Assembly (NCBI GenBank): GCA_001683735.1
Contig: LUGG01000047.1
Coordinates: 186,001-250,000 of the forward strand
DNA from: Grifola frondosa
Lineage: Eukaryota; Basidiomycota; Agaricomycetes; Polyporales; Grifolaceae
DNA: 64,000 bases
Direction: 5' to 3'
Below are positions 35,183-47,013 of the stretch, piece by piece. A program made the translations under genes and the position numbers. Position 1 is the stretch's first letter. Every line of letters begins with the position of its first letter. Under the pieces are notes generated by a model, which was not told the origin of the DNA, searched no databases, and saw only the letters and a list, made by a program, of their open reading frames with translations.

Positions 35183-37483
35183 TCAGAACGCGTCGGCGAG
35201 ATTCAACCTGGTCAGGACTCGGGTCCCCTCCATTCTTGTCCAATTCATGCTGATATTCAATGGCGTATCTCCGTCTTGGAATGTCAAAATCTGACGCTGA
35301 CTAATGTTGTACCGCGGCCAGTAGACAGCTTCTGTGCCGTCGTTTGGATCGAGGGTTGCGACGAAACGAATGAGGTAATCGGCCATGCTACCGCCGCTGA
35401 AGACGTTGATTAGATCGGGCGTATGAGCCTGCCAGCCACACTTCATGTCACTTTCACGCTGGAAAGAATAGGGTGACTACTACGTACTGCACCCAAACCG
35501 GGGAAACTGTGCTGTGCGCTAACTGAAAGCCATTGAAACGCAGGAATTAGTTTAGGTTTCTGAATGAAAACACGGACTTACTGAATGAACACGTTGGGTG
35601 CTTCCCTTCCCGTTGGTCGAGGAAGAACCGACGAGGAATGGGGAAAAACAGGTCGTCCTGCAGCAACGCCATCCTCTTATACTCCGGTGTGAATGCGTAG
35701 GAGTAGCCTGTGTCGTATGGCGAGCCTGCTGCAGGATCATATGGATAGGCCTCGAATAGCGAAGCTAGAGCTGCGCTCCATATGTCCGGATAGTAGTTCT
35801 ATTTGATATAGACTTCAACCTCCTCATCCGTACTGGCTACGAAGGGACATCTGCCACACTTCCTTCGGCAACCAACAGCTGTGGGTGGTTCTTGAAAAAC
35901 ACACCATCCACATGCGGAATCCACGCGTTACTCTAGTCTGTTCAGATCGCAGCTCACGCATCAGGTGGTACCAAACATCAAACCATAATCGAACACGCAC
36001 CCCATACGAAAACGCGCTGGTTGCGTTATTGGCAGCTTCTTTCATCAGCCCTAACGGAGCCTTACGAAGACAGTCCAGCGTGTCAGTAGCGTTCGAGCAT
36101 CCTGTTTGCTAGACGGCCCCGTCATAGACATATTGGAGCTTCGTGATATCGCCGACCGGGATGGGGAACCCTGAATTCATGAAAGCAGCCCTAAACAACC
36201 CCTCCGCATTACCATCATTGGTGAGCATCTGTCATGCGATGGAAACCGCCCCGGCTCTCTCTCCCCAGCTAGGAATAGCCATTATCGAGTAGAGCGATCC
36301 ATAAATAAACAGCGCTTACATAGTGACTTTGTTCGGATCACCACCAGATGCCAATATATGTTGTTGTATCCACCCAAGTGCGGTACGTTCTATGAAGTCA
36401 TATACGTAGCTGGTGAGCCCTACGTACACAAGAACGGGTATAGAACATACGATCGTGGAGCCCCAGGTTACCAATGCCGGCGTCCTTGATTTTCTTACCC
36501 CAAAAAATCCGAAGACTGCAACAACAACTTTGTCAGTTCAATATCAAACCGTGTCAGTGAAGTGTACTTGCAACTAATACTGTAGATGATTTCAGTACCA
36601 AAAATCAACGAATGAGAAAATGGACTCACCGGTAGTTCAATGCAACGTATATAATAGGGCGTCCGAGTGCGATTGACCGAGTCACTATCGGAGTTCCGTC
36701 ATACCTGAGAGACCGTATGAATGTAGGTACGTACAAGCGAATTAAACTTATACCCATCTTACTTTGAGTTGAATACTGTTGAAAATCCGCTTGTGATGCT
36801 CGGATAGTGTGTGAAATCGCTTGTAATGCTTATGTGGATCGCTGACCATCATAGGTCCACTATGAACAGATAAGATCGGTCAAGTGTGAGTGCATACGTG
36901 CAACGCTGACAGCAAATACATACCACAAGAACGGGAAACTTCACATTAGAGTCGATACCAACCGGCGTCATGATATTGATGTTAAGAGCTGAGATGGTTG
37001 GTAAATTAACAAATTTGCATGTGGCATGGTAGGAGAACACTTACAATCTTCACTTTCAGGAACCACAGGAGCCACTCGCATAGAACCGGTGTACGCCTCA
37101 AGATCCTCAATGAGTTCTGCTGGGACAAAGTCGTGGAGCTATGATACTTGTTGCGGACGCTGAGCGCCGTAAGTCGTCGCATTGATCGTGCCGCTGTAGG
37201 CTGTAATTAACTTTGGAAGCCGAAGCCGAAGATCCCCAATCCTGACGAATGACGAAATCATTGTTGCATAAGTCATTGCATATGGCTAAAATATGCCAAA
37301 CACTTACGGAGGCTCAGCGAAGAGAACTCCAAGGAAGCTGGTCACAGAACCATTCGTCTTGCCAATGGCAGTCGCAGCGTCGAGTTGGACAACAGGGTAT
37401 GATGATGCTTCTGTCTGACTGGACGCAGCTGGACAATATGCTTGAAATACAAAGAGTAACAGGCTCTAGGTCAGAAACACCAT
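35183..37483 (-). pseudogene. Type-B carboxylesterase / carotenoid ester lipase-like, dead
   Basis: A secreted serine esterase family. The leader SLLLFVFQAYCPAASS is preceded by an in-frame TAG six codons into the reading frame that starts at 37483. Recognisable blocks: VVQLDAATAIGKTNGSVTSF and FAEPP; VPAELIEDLEAYTGS; GRPIIYVALNYR; KDAGIGNLGLHDR with a frame slip just before it (about 36495); WIQQHILASGGDPNKVTM. The nucleophile elbow, normally GESAG, reads GERAG (about 36275), and a TGA follows a few codons later. Then AAFMNSGFPIPVGD, FEAYPYDPAAGSPYDTGYSY and DGDTPLNISM. The catalytic Ser is lost by substitution, so the gene is inactive whatever the assembly quality. Its 3' part is duplicated at 9795-10262. 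Confidence 0.85.
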
Positions 37484-39158
37484 GATGCAAAACAGAGTTC
37501 GGTGAGCAGATCAAAACCTAACTTAGTTTGAATTTATAGCATGCGCGATGAGAGCGAGAGACTGCATCGTTGAAGCCAACTGGTAGGCCATATCGTGTAG
37601 GCATCAAATTCGTCTCTACGGACCTGCGGGATACGAGCTGTGCAAGCACAGACAGCCGGCCACGCAGTTGATCATACATATGACGAATTGTCCAACCTTT
37701 CGGTCGCCGTTGTGGCGTGTTGTGCACGCCGGTCACACGATATCGGAATCTGAAAGACATCGGGGTCAGTACGCAGGTTAATCTCAACGAACACGCCAGC
37801 TTGTTGGGCCATTGGCTATGCGAGTTTACGTTTCAAGTAGCGGAGACGAAACTAGAATGAAATGATCACATGATCAACCGTTTCACGGTATCGTAGATTC
37901 GTAAGGCTTTTCTAACCGTTGCACATCTGCAATGTGCATCCACATTCACATACCTATTCTTGCTTAATGCGTTCTCTTCATGCCACTTCAGCTTGCAAGT
38001 GTGACTAGGCGTCCTTGAGGACCGTGAATCTTTGTTGAGCGGGCTAATATGTCTTGAAACATACCCAATATGGAAGACCGGCGCTTCGCAACACGGACAA
38101 CTTTCAAGATATTCAACTCTAATCTTTTTATGCTCACTATTATATACCACAAATTCACAGAGCCCTCGCATTATCATGGAAGGTGATCCTGTTCTTGAAG
38201 CTGACGAGGATGGTATCTTGGACGAAATGATTGAGGCAACAGTCCGGGCCGCGATCAATGATTCATTCATTGACTACCCAAGAACTAGTTGCCCCCTTCG
38301 GAGATCTCAAAGCCCTTTTCGTAAGCTGTAACACGTCTACGATGGCCAGTCAAAAATCTGAATATCTTATGACAGAATTGTGAGCGCATCCCGTGTTCGT
38401 GTCGCTCTACTGTCTGTCAAACGCATATCCACACTTTGTGCAGGCATCTTCTCCGCACCCGATAGCACTGCGCTCGATCCTCGAACTCATGCTCTGTGTG
38501 CGGTGTACTACATGATATGGTGATCATTTAAGATCACAAGTGCCTCTTTACCCTCAGGCGGATCCTACTGTAAGGATCCTAAACTCTTGTCTCATGTTGA
38601 TTGTATTCAAGCTGATTTATCCTCGTCCCACTGCGGCAACTGCTATGTCCGCGGTGTAGGGTATATCGACTGATTATTGGGCGATGTGATGACTGGCTCA
38701 TATTGTTATAATCCGGATCCTCGCATCGAAATTTGCCGTCAATCTTGTCTCTAAGGACACATTCGCCGGCGCAGTCGATCGCGTGAATTCCACGCTGATT
38801 TTCTGCTGACCTATCTTGTTTTGCTGCATTCAGTCCCTCAAGTCAGTAGTGATTCGCGCTTATGGTGAGCAGCAAGCGGTGTGCTAAAAGCAATCCGCGC
38901 TACTGCAGGCGGAGAGTACGGTTGTACTATTCTTATAGCAGTGTGACAGATTCATACATTCGTCCGATGTATGTGGTATGCTACTTTCCTGTTTGAAGTA
39001 ATCCATCCTCCTCCTCTCATGAGGTCTCCCACACGTTACTACCCGGTCGAAACAAACTTCAATATCCTCGTTCTACCACATATCCTCTTCATCCAAATAG
39101 GCATGACCATATACAGGAACTTTCGTCATGTCTGCATCCTCCTTGAATGTATAGCCGT
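37484..39158. other. Gene-poor stretch
   Basis: No gene recognised. Open stretches at 37866-38270 (-) and 38158-38331 (+) overlap and show no family motif. A CPCC...H pattern in the minus frame is too weak to call a zinc finger. Confidence 0.3.
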
Positions 39159-39581
39159 CTATAAATAGAGGACCGTGTCAGCGAACCTCAGAACCGTCCG
39201 TCGAAGGCTGCCTACATAGCGGCCGATGTTCTCCTGCATCAAATGCATAACCGAAGAAGTTTTCGCAATGGTATGCTTGCTTCGGCCAACAGTGTTCTGC
39301 CCAATCATCCTCGTCCTCCATATCTTCATCCTCGCTTTGCTGATCCTATCTCCTTCATACCGCATCTGCGCCCATTTCGGAATTCTCGCCTTACGGTAGT
39401 CAAACGTCCTCCCAAGACGATCCATATTTAGGCATTCAGTCGCGGCATAGAGCGTGGAGCGGCGCGAGTCCCATGCCATCGTATTTACTGCGTTGTTGCC
39501 GGTTGCCAACTCATATACCGCAGCGCGCGCGCGGATGTCCCACATTTTGATCTGCTGCGTTTCCTGTCCAGCCGTGAACAA
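39159..39581 (-). pseudogene. WD40-repeat gene fragment
   Basis: It begins inside a WD repeat (TAGQETQQIKMWDIRARA, then NNAVNTMAWDSRRSTLYAAT). It continues into a segment typical of one fungal WD40 protein family (a DRLG...YRKARIPKW region) and then loses the frame. No further repeats lie upstream on the minus strand, so this is a truncated relic rather than a gene. Confidence 0.5.
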
Positions 39582-39867
39582 GGCTATCCAATGTATACAG
39601 TAGCTCAGCAGAACTTAATGGAGAAAGATCCTAAGGCAAACGCACTGGGGATGCCGTCGGGATGGATGAAAATCACATCTCTACAATACTCGTTGTAGAG
39701 ATTCAGTTAGCCAGATACATCCGGTACATCACCTTCACCTGTGCCGGATACACCCGGGAGGTGGGCTCACCTGCCCTTGCATTGGGTCAGATACATCTCG
39801 CCAATTCGGATACAACCGAGATTGCGAGATGCATCGGACTCCGCGCTTCAATTATGGCAAAATAAAT

Positions 39868-39940
39868 GCATTTGACCCGGATTGAACCCGCGACTTGGAA
39901 AGCAAAGCACGTACCTGATACAACTGCGCCATGAAGGCTT
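39868..39940 (-). other. tRNA-like sequence with Pol III boxes
   Basis: On the minus strand an A-box-like TGGCGCAGTTG (39921-39931) and a B-box GGTTCAATCC (39877-39886) lie at tRNA spacing. The D-stem GCGC/GTGC can pair, and TTTT follows within 25 bases downstream. The anticodon-stem, T-stem and acceptor pairings are poor. This is a decayed tRNA or a tRNA-derived element, not a functional tRNA that I can support. Confidence 0.45.
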
Positions 39941-39994
39941 TACAAATTTATATGGAGCTATCTTAATATCCACTCATTTTTGAGTGGTGCTCGA

Positions 39995-40075
39995 TATATC
40001 CATCCCGCCGCCCATATACATCCTGCCTCCCATATACATCCAGCTGTCCATATCCATCCCACCTCCCTTCCTCAT
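39995..40075 (+). repeat. CCATATACATCC-type short tandem repeat
   Basis: Imperfect repeats of CCCATATACATCC and related 12-14-mers (ATATCCATCCCGCC, CATATACATCCTGCC, CATATACATCCAGCTG, CATATCCATCCCACC). Non-coding. Confidence 0.6.
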
Positions 40076-40259
40076 TCATGCAGGTCGGATATTCATACAT
40101 ACCAAGATCTTTCATCTTATAACTACATGCTCACATGTATACACAAAGTAGTACACTCTTACATGTATAGTAATAATCAGCATTCCTTCCCCTCCGTTAT
40201 AGTGGACAACTGTCCAAACAGAGCTCTGTGCCGGCTTGCGCACGCGGGTAATGTCCCAA

Positions 40260-40570
40260 GCTCAAATACGAAGCTCGCCAAAACTGTGCGCACGGATCTC
40301 TTCGAAATTGTGTGCGCGCATCTCTTCATGAAGTGTATGCAAATTCAATCATTTACCTAATTGCGCATGCACTTTCTGTGTCCTCTCAGCACAAAATACA
40401 ATGCACACCAGCATCATGCACATAGATTTCTTCAAAATTATGCATGCAGCGTGCAGACCTCTTCAAAAAAACACCGTGCATCATAATCGTGCGCGAGTCT
40501 CTCTTCAACGCAAATTGAACTGTTTGCTTAATTGGCGGGTACATTTTGTGCATCTCGCAAGCTCGTGCAT
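40260..40570. repeat. Diverged direct duplication, about 140 bp
   Basis: The block at about 40270-40390 (GATCTCTTCGAAATT, CTCTTCATGAAGTG, AAATTCAATCATTTACCTAA, GCACTTTCTGTGTCCTC) is repeated in the same order at about 40425-40565 (GATTTCTTCAAAATT, CTCTTCAACG, AAATTGAACTGTTTGCTTAA, ACATTTTGTGCATCTCG). Origin unknown. Confidence 0.5.
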
Positions 40571-40859
40571 ACATGCGCTTCCGTCGCCTTCTAATAATAG
40601 AAAACACCGAAATCCATTACAGTACTCAATGCCACCATCCTACATACTAATCCACATCCGTAATGCTTACCCTAAGGTCCAGCACTGTAACGATTCTACC
40701 AAACACGTTAGTGTAGTGCTAATGGCATTCTTCAATACTTACCGTCTCTATCCTATTTGCGAACGAAATCCGCCCAACGACAACAACGCAAATAACGACA
40801 TGCTTGCCTAGATTATAATGAGTACGGCACCACCTACGCGAATATCTGACTCACTTTCG

Positions 40860-43800
40860 CGCATATGCGGCTGCCCCATGGTCTCCGCCCTTATCCAACT
40901 CCTCCGCTTTCCTCAGCCAGTCGCGCTCGAAGTATAAGAAAAATCGCAAGTCCGCCGCATTTCCTCCTCGACCAGCAACACTTCCTCGTGCCAACGGCCT
41001 TGAGGGCATTTGATCTGAACCAGTGAACGCGCAGTGCTTTCCGATGCACGTCAGTCCTAAATCCTCTGTGGAATATTTGTGTACATACCGTCCTCGAAAA
41101 ACTCCTCATATCCCCCCGCAGCTTGACCTTCCACAAAAGAAAAGTTCTCCCAGATCCACGAAGGTGCTTCCTTGCTTGCCCGATTTGTTGTTGCGCCGAA
41201 TACATTGTGCAATTGCGGACATCTTCACGCTTCAGTTCCCTGTATGTAGGATCTTAGCATTCATACCCAGCATTACCATAATCCGTCGGCGCGGCGATAT
41301 TGTCGGCCGCTCTGTTGATGGCTAGTTGCTTCTGCCGGATTTGGTTTGTTGCCCGAGTATTCGCCCTTTGGCCCGAAACATTATGTTTCGCGATCTTGAA
41401 AGCCTCGTTAGTGATGATGTGAGTGCGCACATCGTCCAGGGCATCGTTCGCTTGAGATTGTCGCAATTTCTGTTCTACCTCGATTGCACCGGCCATAATG
41501 TTGTGGTTGCGCACGGCCGGATCGTACGACGATGGCACATCTATCTGGATTGCATCGACCTCGAACCACGCCGTACTTTTTGTACGCTGCGCGTCATCCT
41601 CCGGCTCCGGGTCACGCTTGCGCTTCCCTTTGGCCTTGCTGGTGGAATCGTGACGGAGTCTTCGTTCTTGTCTCTACTGCAGGCGCGGCCAAAGGAAATG
41701 ATCTGGAGAAAGGACCGGGTGATTCCTCTTCTACGGCTTCGCCGCCTCGTCGACCAACGGGGACAGATATCGATCCGATATATCTCTCCATTCCTTCCAC
41801 TTCGCTGCGAACTGCTTGCGCTTATCGTCCAGCTCAGAGTGCGCACTATCCGTGCCATAATCATCTTGAATTGCAGCGAGAAGTGATAATCTAGCCAGTG
41901 TATGTCAGCAGTGCTGCTCGAAAGCAGAGGTCCTACGCACTTTTGAGTCTGGAGAGAGATGCCTTGCTCAATAGCCTCCACTAGACCCGGTGTCGCCGAA
42001 TGATTGGGATCCGTTCGTGTGTTGAGATGCGCCAACATTTGTTTTTGTGTCAGGGCTGCGGCGCTTCGTCAGAACGGCAAAAGTCATCTGAACATTTACT
42101 CACCTGCCTCCCTGGAGGCTCATACACATTCTCTAGGTCCTTGTGTTTCCCCATATCGACCACTTTCCGCAGCCACTCATCCTCCTGCTGCTTCCAGTTT
42201 GCTAATTTCTCCGTGCTCACGTTTTCCTCCACACTGACCAGATGATCAGTTGCCACCTTCAGCTGCTTGACCGCACGTTCGTGTTTGCTTGATAACTCGA
42301 CCTGTGCAATGTACATCAGTAGTATACGTCAAATTCAGCAATGAAGACCACACTTAAGCTGTGAACGCGGCGGATGTTCATGTCGGAGTGATGATCGTTG
42401 ATCACGTCGTGGCGGTGACCCGACGTCATTTCTCGAGTCCGCGAAGCTAAGGCTTGAGGGTAGCCCAAATCCTCTCAGGAGCTTCACCATCAGTCATCCC
42501 CACCCCTGGCAACCAATAGTAAGAGAACTTGAACCGACATTGCGCGATGTGAGCCGGCAAATGGAATTTGCCAACCGCTGCCAACGTCTGAGGCAAGCGG
42601 TAAGACTGTATCGAGGGGAGGTCTATCGCACGTTGTGCAATCCAATGTAGGCGTGCGGCAAATGAATTCGGTATTGACAATTGATATCGTAACCGGAAAC
42701 GTGTAATCGAAGTCCCATCCATGGCTGTAACGCGGAAAGCATTGCAAAATCAACATTCGCGAATCTGCACCATCGGTTAGATCATAAGTGTGCGAGCATA
42801 CCGTGGTGCATACCTTTCGCCTTTCTGCAGGTCCACGCCACCACACGGAAGCACGAACATGTGGCGAGCGCACGACAACCCAATGGTTCCTGATATTCGC
42901 CCGCCGTACGCCCGTAGCCCAACGCCCCGAACTTGTGGCATGTAGTAGGCTGATAAATTGTTAGCGTTCATGTCTGACGAAACAGAAAATCGCTCACCTC
43001 TTTTTGAATCGGCCCAAGCCGCTTTTGATACAAGTCGAACTCTGCTCATTCGCTGTAGTACGCTGCCCCAAGGGTCAGCGGTAGATCGTTCGGGTCCATG
43101 GGTTTCTCGCGTTGATTTTGATGGAAGTTGCCATCCACGGTATGAAAAAGAGCGTCCAGAAAACTAGATATCAATGTATTAAGCACAATCCATTATAATG
43201 GATTAGGTATCGCGCTCACCGTTGCCCTTCCGGTCTCGTTCGCCAGTGCGGATCCATGTTGATGCCCGGCTGTGGGCATGCTGGACACAACACTGCGAGA
43301 CTGCCCCTTGGCAAATGAATTTGCGGCTGTGTGCCTGCTCGTTTGACCGATCGTAAAAATGTAAATTCACGAGCAGCCGTCAAAAGCTCTCGATAGCGGT
43401 CCTGTACACCCGTCACGTCAGCGTGCAATCCCCTCACAACCAGATCCACTTACCGGAACACTGTCGGGAGCCACGTTGTCCGTAGTCCGCCGCAGAAAAG
43501 TGAAGTAGTCGTGCGCATTCATCTGCGACTGCACAGATAGCAAATGGAAGTCGCGGAGCATATTGATCGCGAAAGCCGTCATCGGACGTTCCCAGGATGC
43601 AGGAAACAACCCAAATTGGATCAGCTGAAGGGGGTCTGCTAGTGGCGGACGACCGTCGGACAGACGACAAGCGCAAAAATGCACACACATGGAATGCACG
43701 CCATGGGCATGAACTACCGTCATGCGGCGAGGTTCTGATAACGAATTAGGGCATATGGAACCTTCATGACCCAATCGGATAACGAGACCGAGCTCTCCAA

Positions 43801-44365
43801 GAGCACGTCGACGCCAAAAACCGCTCGTGGCATCCCACTCTTCTACTCGGTGGAAAGGGGTGTTGAAATGGTCGGCGATGATGCATTTGCGACACAAGGA
43901 GGATGAGTGATAACAGTCGAAGCAACGGTACATTGGGTCCTCTGTACCGCATGCAGACTTGCACTTCGCGCACGAGCATGTCTTCCGCCGGTTCCAGACG
44001 TTGGACCTTGTTCTCGTTGCAAAATCCCTGCCAAGGCTTGCTCGCCCAATCTTTGAGAAATTGGGCCATGCGCACGGAAGGTGGCTATGAGTAGAATTAG
44101 TAAATCATCAGAGTCGCCACCGTGCTACGCACAATTGTATTGTTGACCGTAGCATTGCCACTTTGCACCTTCGACGGCTGTGACTCCTTCGCATATGGTG
44201 CGGGTAAAGCCCCAGGTTGATCCCCAACTCCAACCTTTCGAGCCGCCCAAGGATCAGGGGACACTGACGTCGAGGAAGATGAAGCCGCAGATTGGAATAT
44301 ATTTGATAGCCCAAACAGCCCGCTTTGCTTCGCGCGACTTTGCTCGCCTTAGGTTTGGACGCCAT
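40860..44365 (-). mobile_element. KDZ-superfamily transposase, decayed
   Basis: A cut-and-paste DNA transposon of the Kyakuja-Dileera-Zisupton superfamily. The CxC2-type cysteine cluster is at 43700-43935 (MYRCFDCYHSSSLCRKCI, FHRVEEWD, LVIRLGHEG). Then NMLRDFHLLSVQSQMNAHDY, LCPACPQPGINM (about 43270), and GKFHLPAHI, GVGMTDGEAPERIWA (about 42450-42560). The C-terminal coiled part follows (VSVEENVSTEKLANWKQQED; RVHWFRSNALKA then RWHEEVLLVEEEMRR in another frame near 41000). At least two frame slips near 40930-41010 and a broken N-terminus show it is inactive as read. Terminal inverted repeats were not found by eye. Confidence 0.8.
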
Positions 44366-44647
44366 AGGTCATGTCGTCGAACTGAAGGTAGAAACGAAGT
44401 CAAAATCCTTCATGAAAAAGCACGTGACCCGCACATTTGCCAGGCAGCCGCATTCCATATCAACACCCGCGTTCACCGACAATCGCTCGTTTTCAATGCG
44501 AGGGACGGTACTACGTCCAGCGGGGGCCAGTATTGGTTACTTTCGCAGATACACGCCGTACAACACGGAATACATATTACAAAGCTCAGGGCGCCGCTTC
44601 TTTCCCCCTCCCTACATATTCTCCTGAAATGCGGACGACAGGGTACC

Positions 44648-45437
44648 TTAATTGTCTTCACCATGGGCCTCCGGCTCCGTATACGAATGCAGGAAGATCC
44701 AATACTGCAATCCTGACATCAGTCGAGAAAGCATGTATAAAAAGTGAATTATCGTACCGGTAGGTGACGGCGTGCCCAACGATCGATTTCTAAAAGACGC
44801 GCTTCGATCACGAGCAGGTTCCTTCGCAGCATCTTCAATCTTCCGGATGAACATCTCCCAACCTTCTACATAATCCTCCCGGTCCTCACAAAAGAATATG
44901 TAAATCCTAGCGAGGTCGTGCACGATAGCGCGCCCATACTCCGGCACCACGCGCACTACGTCAGGGCTTCCGAGACGCGCGATCCATTGTTCGAACTGTG
45001 CTGAGGGGAACAGTTGTTCAGCGGTGATGGGGAGATTGAACTGCACAAGCGTGAATTCTCTGTTAAAATCCGGACATACACATCACTCACGGGTTATCGA
45101 CCTCCAACGGCAATCCCTCCATCTGAATATAACACACTGGGTGACGGTTAACGCCCAGTGGATGGAAAGGCCACAATCCCGGCGCGGGGACACAACGACA
45201 TTCGACTCGCTGGCACTTGGGCAATGAGAGTTGTACGTGCACGGAGACTGCATTTGTGCCTTGATCCCGATGCACAGATACTGCTGTGGGAGATGCAGTA
45301 GCGGGAGACGGAATAGCGGCAGACGGAGTAGCTGCATGGGCAAGAGAGTGCGACTGGCGCAGTCTTGAGCGGAATTCAGCCCGACGGCGTGCCATGTACG
45401 ACGTACGGCTCTCAGGAGACCGGTGAGTGCGTGGCAT
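44648..45437 (-). CDS. Hypothetical protein next to the KDZ element
   Basis: Three exons join in frame: from MPRTHRSPESRTS at 45437 to LPLEVDNP; after a very short intron (about 31 nt) EFTLVQFNLPITAEQLFPSA onward; and after an intron of about 53 nt a short last exon ending at 44648. The middle exon contains GSPDVVRVVPEYGRAIVHDL and FFCEDREDYVEGWEMFI, which look like a small helical domain. Similar ORFs next to KDZ or other mobile DNA in basidiomycetes are familiar to me, but no function is known. It could be an element passenger or a host gene. Confidence 0.45.
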
Positions 45438-45784
45438 CGAAAAAGAAACTAGCGGGGAGGTAGAGCAATCAGTCTTTAAGTCCGAAGTACAAGAGACCCT
45501 CGTACCAAGGGAAGACACGCAGATCAGATACACCTAAAAAGCCTGAAATGACAAGATTATTGCATGATTAGGGTGAAAAATGGAGCATGCACCGGAAGAG
45601 ATCCCGCAATCTAAACCGGACTGTGAGAGCCGTGGCACTGCATCCAGAGGGTCCAGAGGGCAAATGTTCACCCGAAGAAAGGGTTTCGTGGCCAGGCCGT
45701 CATGGGACGCTCAACAGCAGGTAGTACCTGCCGGAGTATGTCCCGGTCGCTCAACAGACGGTTGTGCATCTGGAGCTCGGTCGC

Positions 45785-46015
45785 GACGTGCTAGAGAGCG
45801 GGGAAGAGACAGCGGCAGGAAGAGACAGCGGTGGGAAGAGAACGGCGGGCAGAGACAGCGGCGGGCAGAGACAGCGGCGGGCAGAGACAGCGGCGGGCAG
45901 AGACAGCAGCAGGCAGAGACAGCAGCGGGAGAGAGCGGCGGGAAGAGAGCGGCGGGGAAGAGAGTGGCGGGAAGAGACAGCACGTGGAGACAGCAGTGGG
46001 GAGAGAGGCGTTGGG
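45785..46015 (+). repeat. Purine-rich minisatellite
   Basis: The 16-nt unit AGAGACAGCGGCGGGC is repeated almost exactly about five times at 45850-45935. It is flanked by degenerate GGAAGAGACAGCGG and GGGAAGAGAGCGGCGG units. The strand is strongly purine-biased, which favours slippage and possibly triplex or G-rich structures. Confidence 0.8.
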
Positions 46016-46112
46016 AGGAGAGGCGTAGGGGAGCCATCGGGGGGGAAGAGTGTAGTAGGCGAGAGGTGCCAGCTCGAAGGCTGAACTAAACTCCGACGGC
46101 CCGTGCGTGGGA

Positions 46113-46210
46113 GTTGATGCCGAATTCGGCACTCAGGTGACTGGGCGCCGAGTTGTGACCACTTTGGCGCTCAGGTGACTGGGCGCTGAGTTGCCACTTT
46201 GGCGCGGAGC
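46113..46210. repeat. Short direct duplication, about 45 bp
   Basis: GGCACTCAGGTGACTGGGCG is followed by CCGAGTTGTGACCACTTT, then a second copy GGCGCTCAGGTGACTGGGCG with CTGAGTTGCCACTTTGG. Confidence 0.65.
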
Positions 46211-47013
46211 TTGAACACCTTCTCACGCACGGGCCATCCAGGCGCTCATTCCTCTGACTTCTGCCTCTGCCTTCTTCCTCATTCCCCTTCCCCAATCTGG
46301 CTCTCTCCTCACCGCTTTTTGCTCGCTGCTCGCTGTTCGCATTCTCCATTCTGCGCGTGCCCGCCCTGACGTCACGTTATCGACTGCCTTCCCATTCCTT
46401 CCCCTCTTGCTTCTCACTACTTTCTGCTTGCTGCTCGCTGTTCGCCTCGATTCTTCACGCGCACGCCCCGGCGTCAACATACTTGGTAAGTTTCCATTCA
46501 CGTCGCGCCTACGTTGACTGATACGCGTGGTCAACAGCGCGACTTCTTCTTTCACAGGTCTTCGACGCGGCGTGTAAGGGCTGGTCCATACCAACCCTCC
46601 ACTGCCGTATACACCTTGGGCCCAGTAGACACTGTCTGCTGTGTGCCTGGTCGTTGTCGCTCGTACATTGTACGTCCCATCCGTGTTCGTGGTGCCGATT
46701 CTTGCCTCCCTCAGCTTCGTGGTCTCTGGTGGTTCCCCCTCCCCCCTCGCCTCCCCTGTGTATCCTCGGTTCCCTCCCATCTCAAGGCTCCATAGGCGTG
46801 CGCGTTGATTCAGCTTGTTCCTTCAGGTATGATTCAATTCTTCTTTCTAGGAGTTTCTGTGCGCTAATCGTGTGTGCTTGGTGATCGGTTTCGATTGTAG
46901 CTACATCACTTGTTGTAGTAGTGTTCGGTCATCCAATATACCTTTTTTGTTCTGTGTAGGTCTTAGAACATAGTACATGTGTTTCTTCGAGCGCTGACAA
47001 TAAGAAAAGAATC

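Larger units (their letters stand above)
31980..35800 (+). repeat. Inverted segmental duplication, arm 2
   Basis: The partner of arm 1 (9795-13450), in opposite orientation about 18.5 kb away. It includes the P450 3' exons, the 32.5-33.6 kb spacer, the membrane-protein gene and the 3' half of the carboxylesterase. The complete P450 and the longer carboxylesterase are here, so this arm is probably the source. Confidence 0.85.
45438..47013. other. Low-complexity, gene-free stretch
   Basis: This contains a GA-rich minisatellite (separate entry), a short duplication at 46113-46210, and pyrimidine-rich DNA to about 46760. Two similar blocks (46300-46375 and 46425-46485, each with TTGCTCGCTGCTCGCTGTTCGC or TTGCTGCTCGCTGTTCGC) suggest a diverged duplication of about 120 bp. 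The long open frames here follow composition and are not called. Confidence 0.4.

Noticed and set aside
37866..38331. Possible zinc-finger gene (CPCC...H pattern)
   Set aside because: A single weak pattern, overlapping ORFs on both strands, no repeat of the motif and no neighbouring exons.
39868..39940. Functional tRNA-Gly (TCC)
   Set aside because: The loop TTTCCAA would fit, but the anticodon stem, T-stem and acceptor stem do not pair.
41326..41894. Plus-strand ORFs across the KDZ region
   Set aside because: They mirror the minus-strand coiled C-terminal part of the transposase; no independent motif.
45580..46132. Overlapping ORFs in the GA-rich repeat
   Set aside because: Stop-free because of the purine-rich composition; open on both strands with no family match.
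46223..46780. 185-codon minus ORF
   Set aside because: It follows pyrimidine-rich duplicated DNA, with no conserved segment or intron structure.
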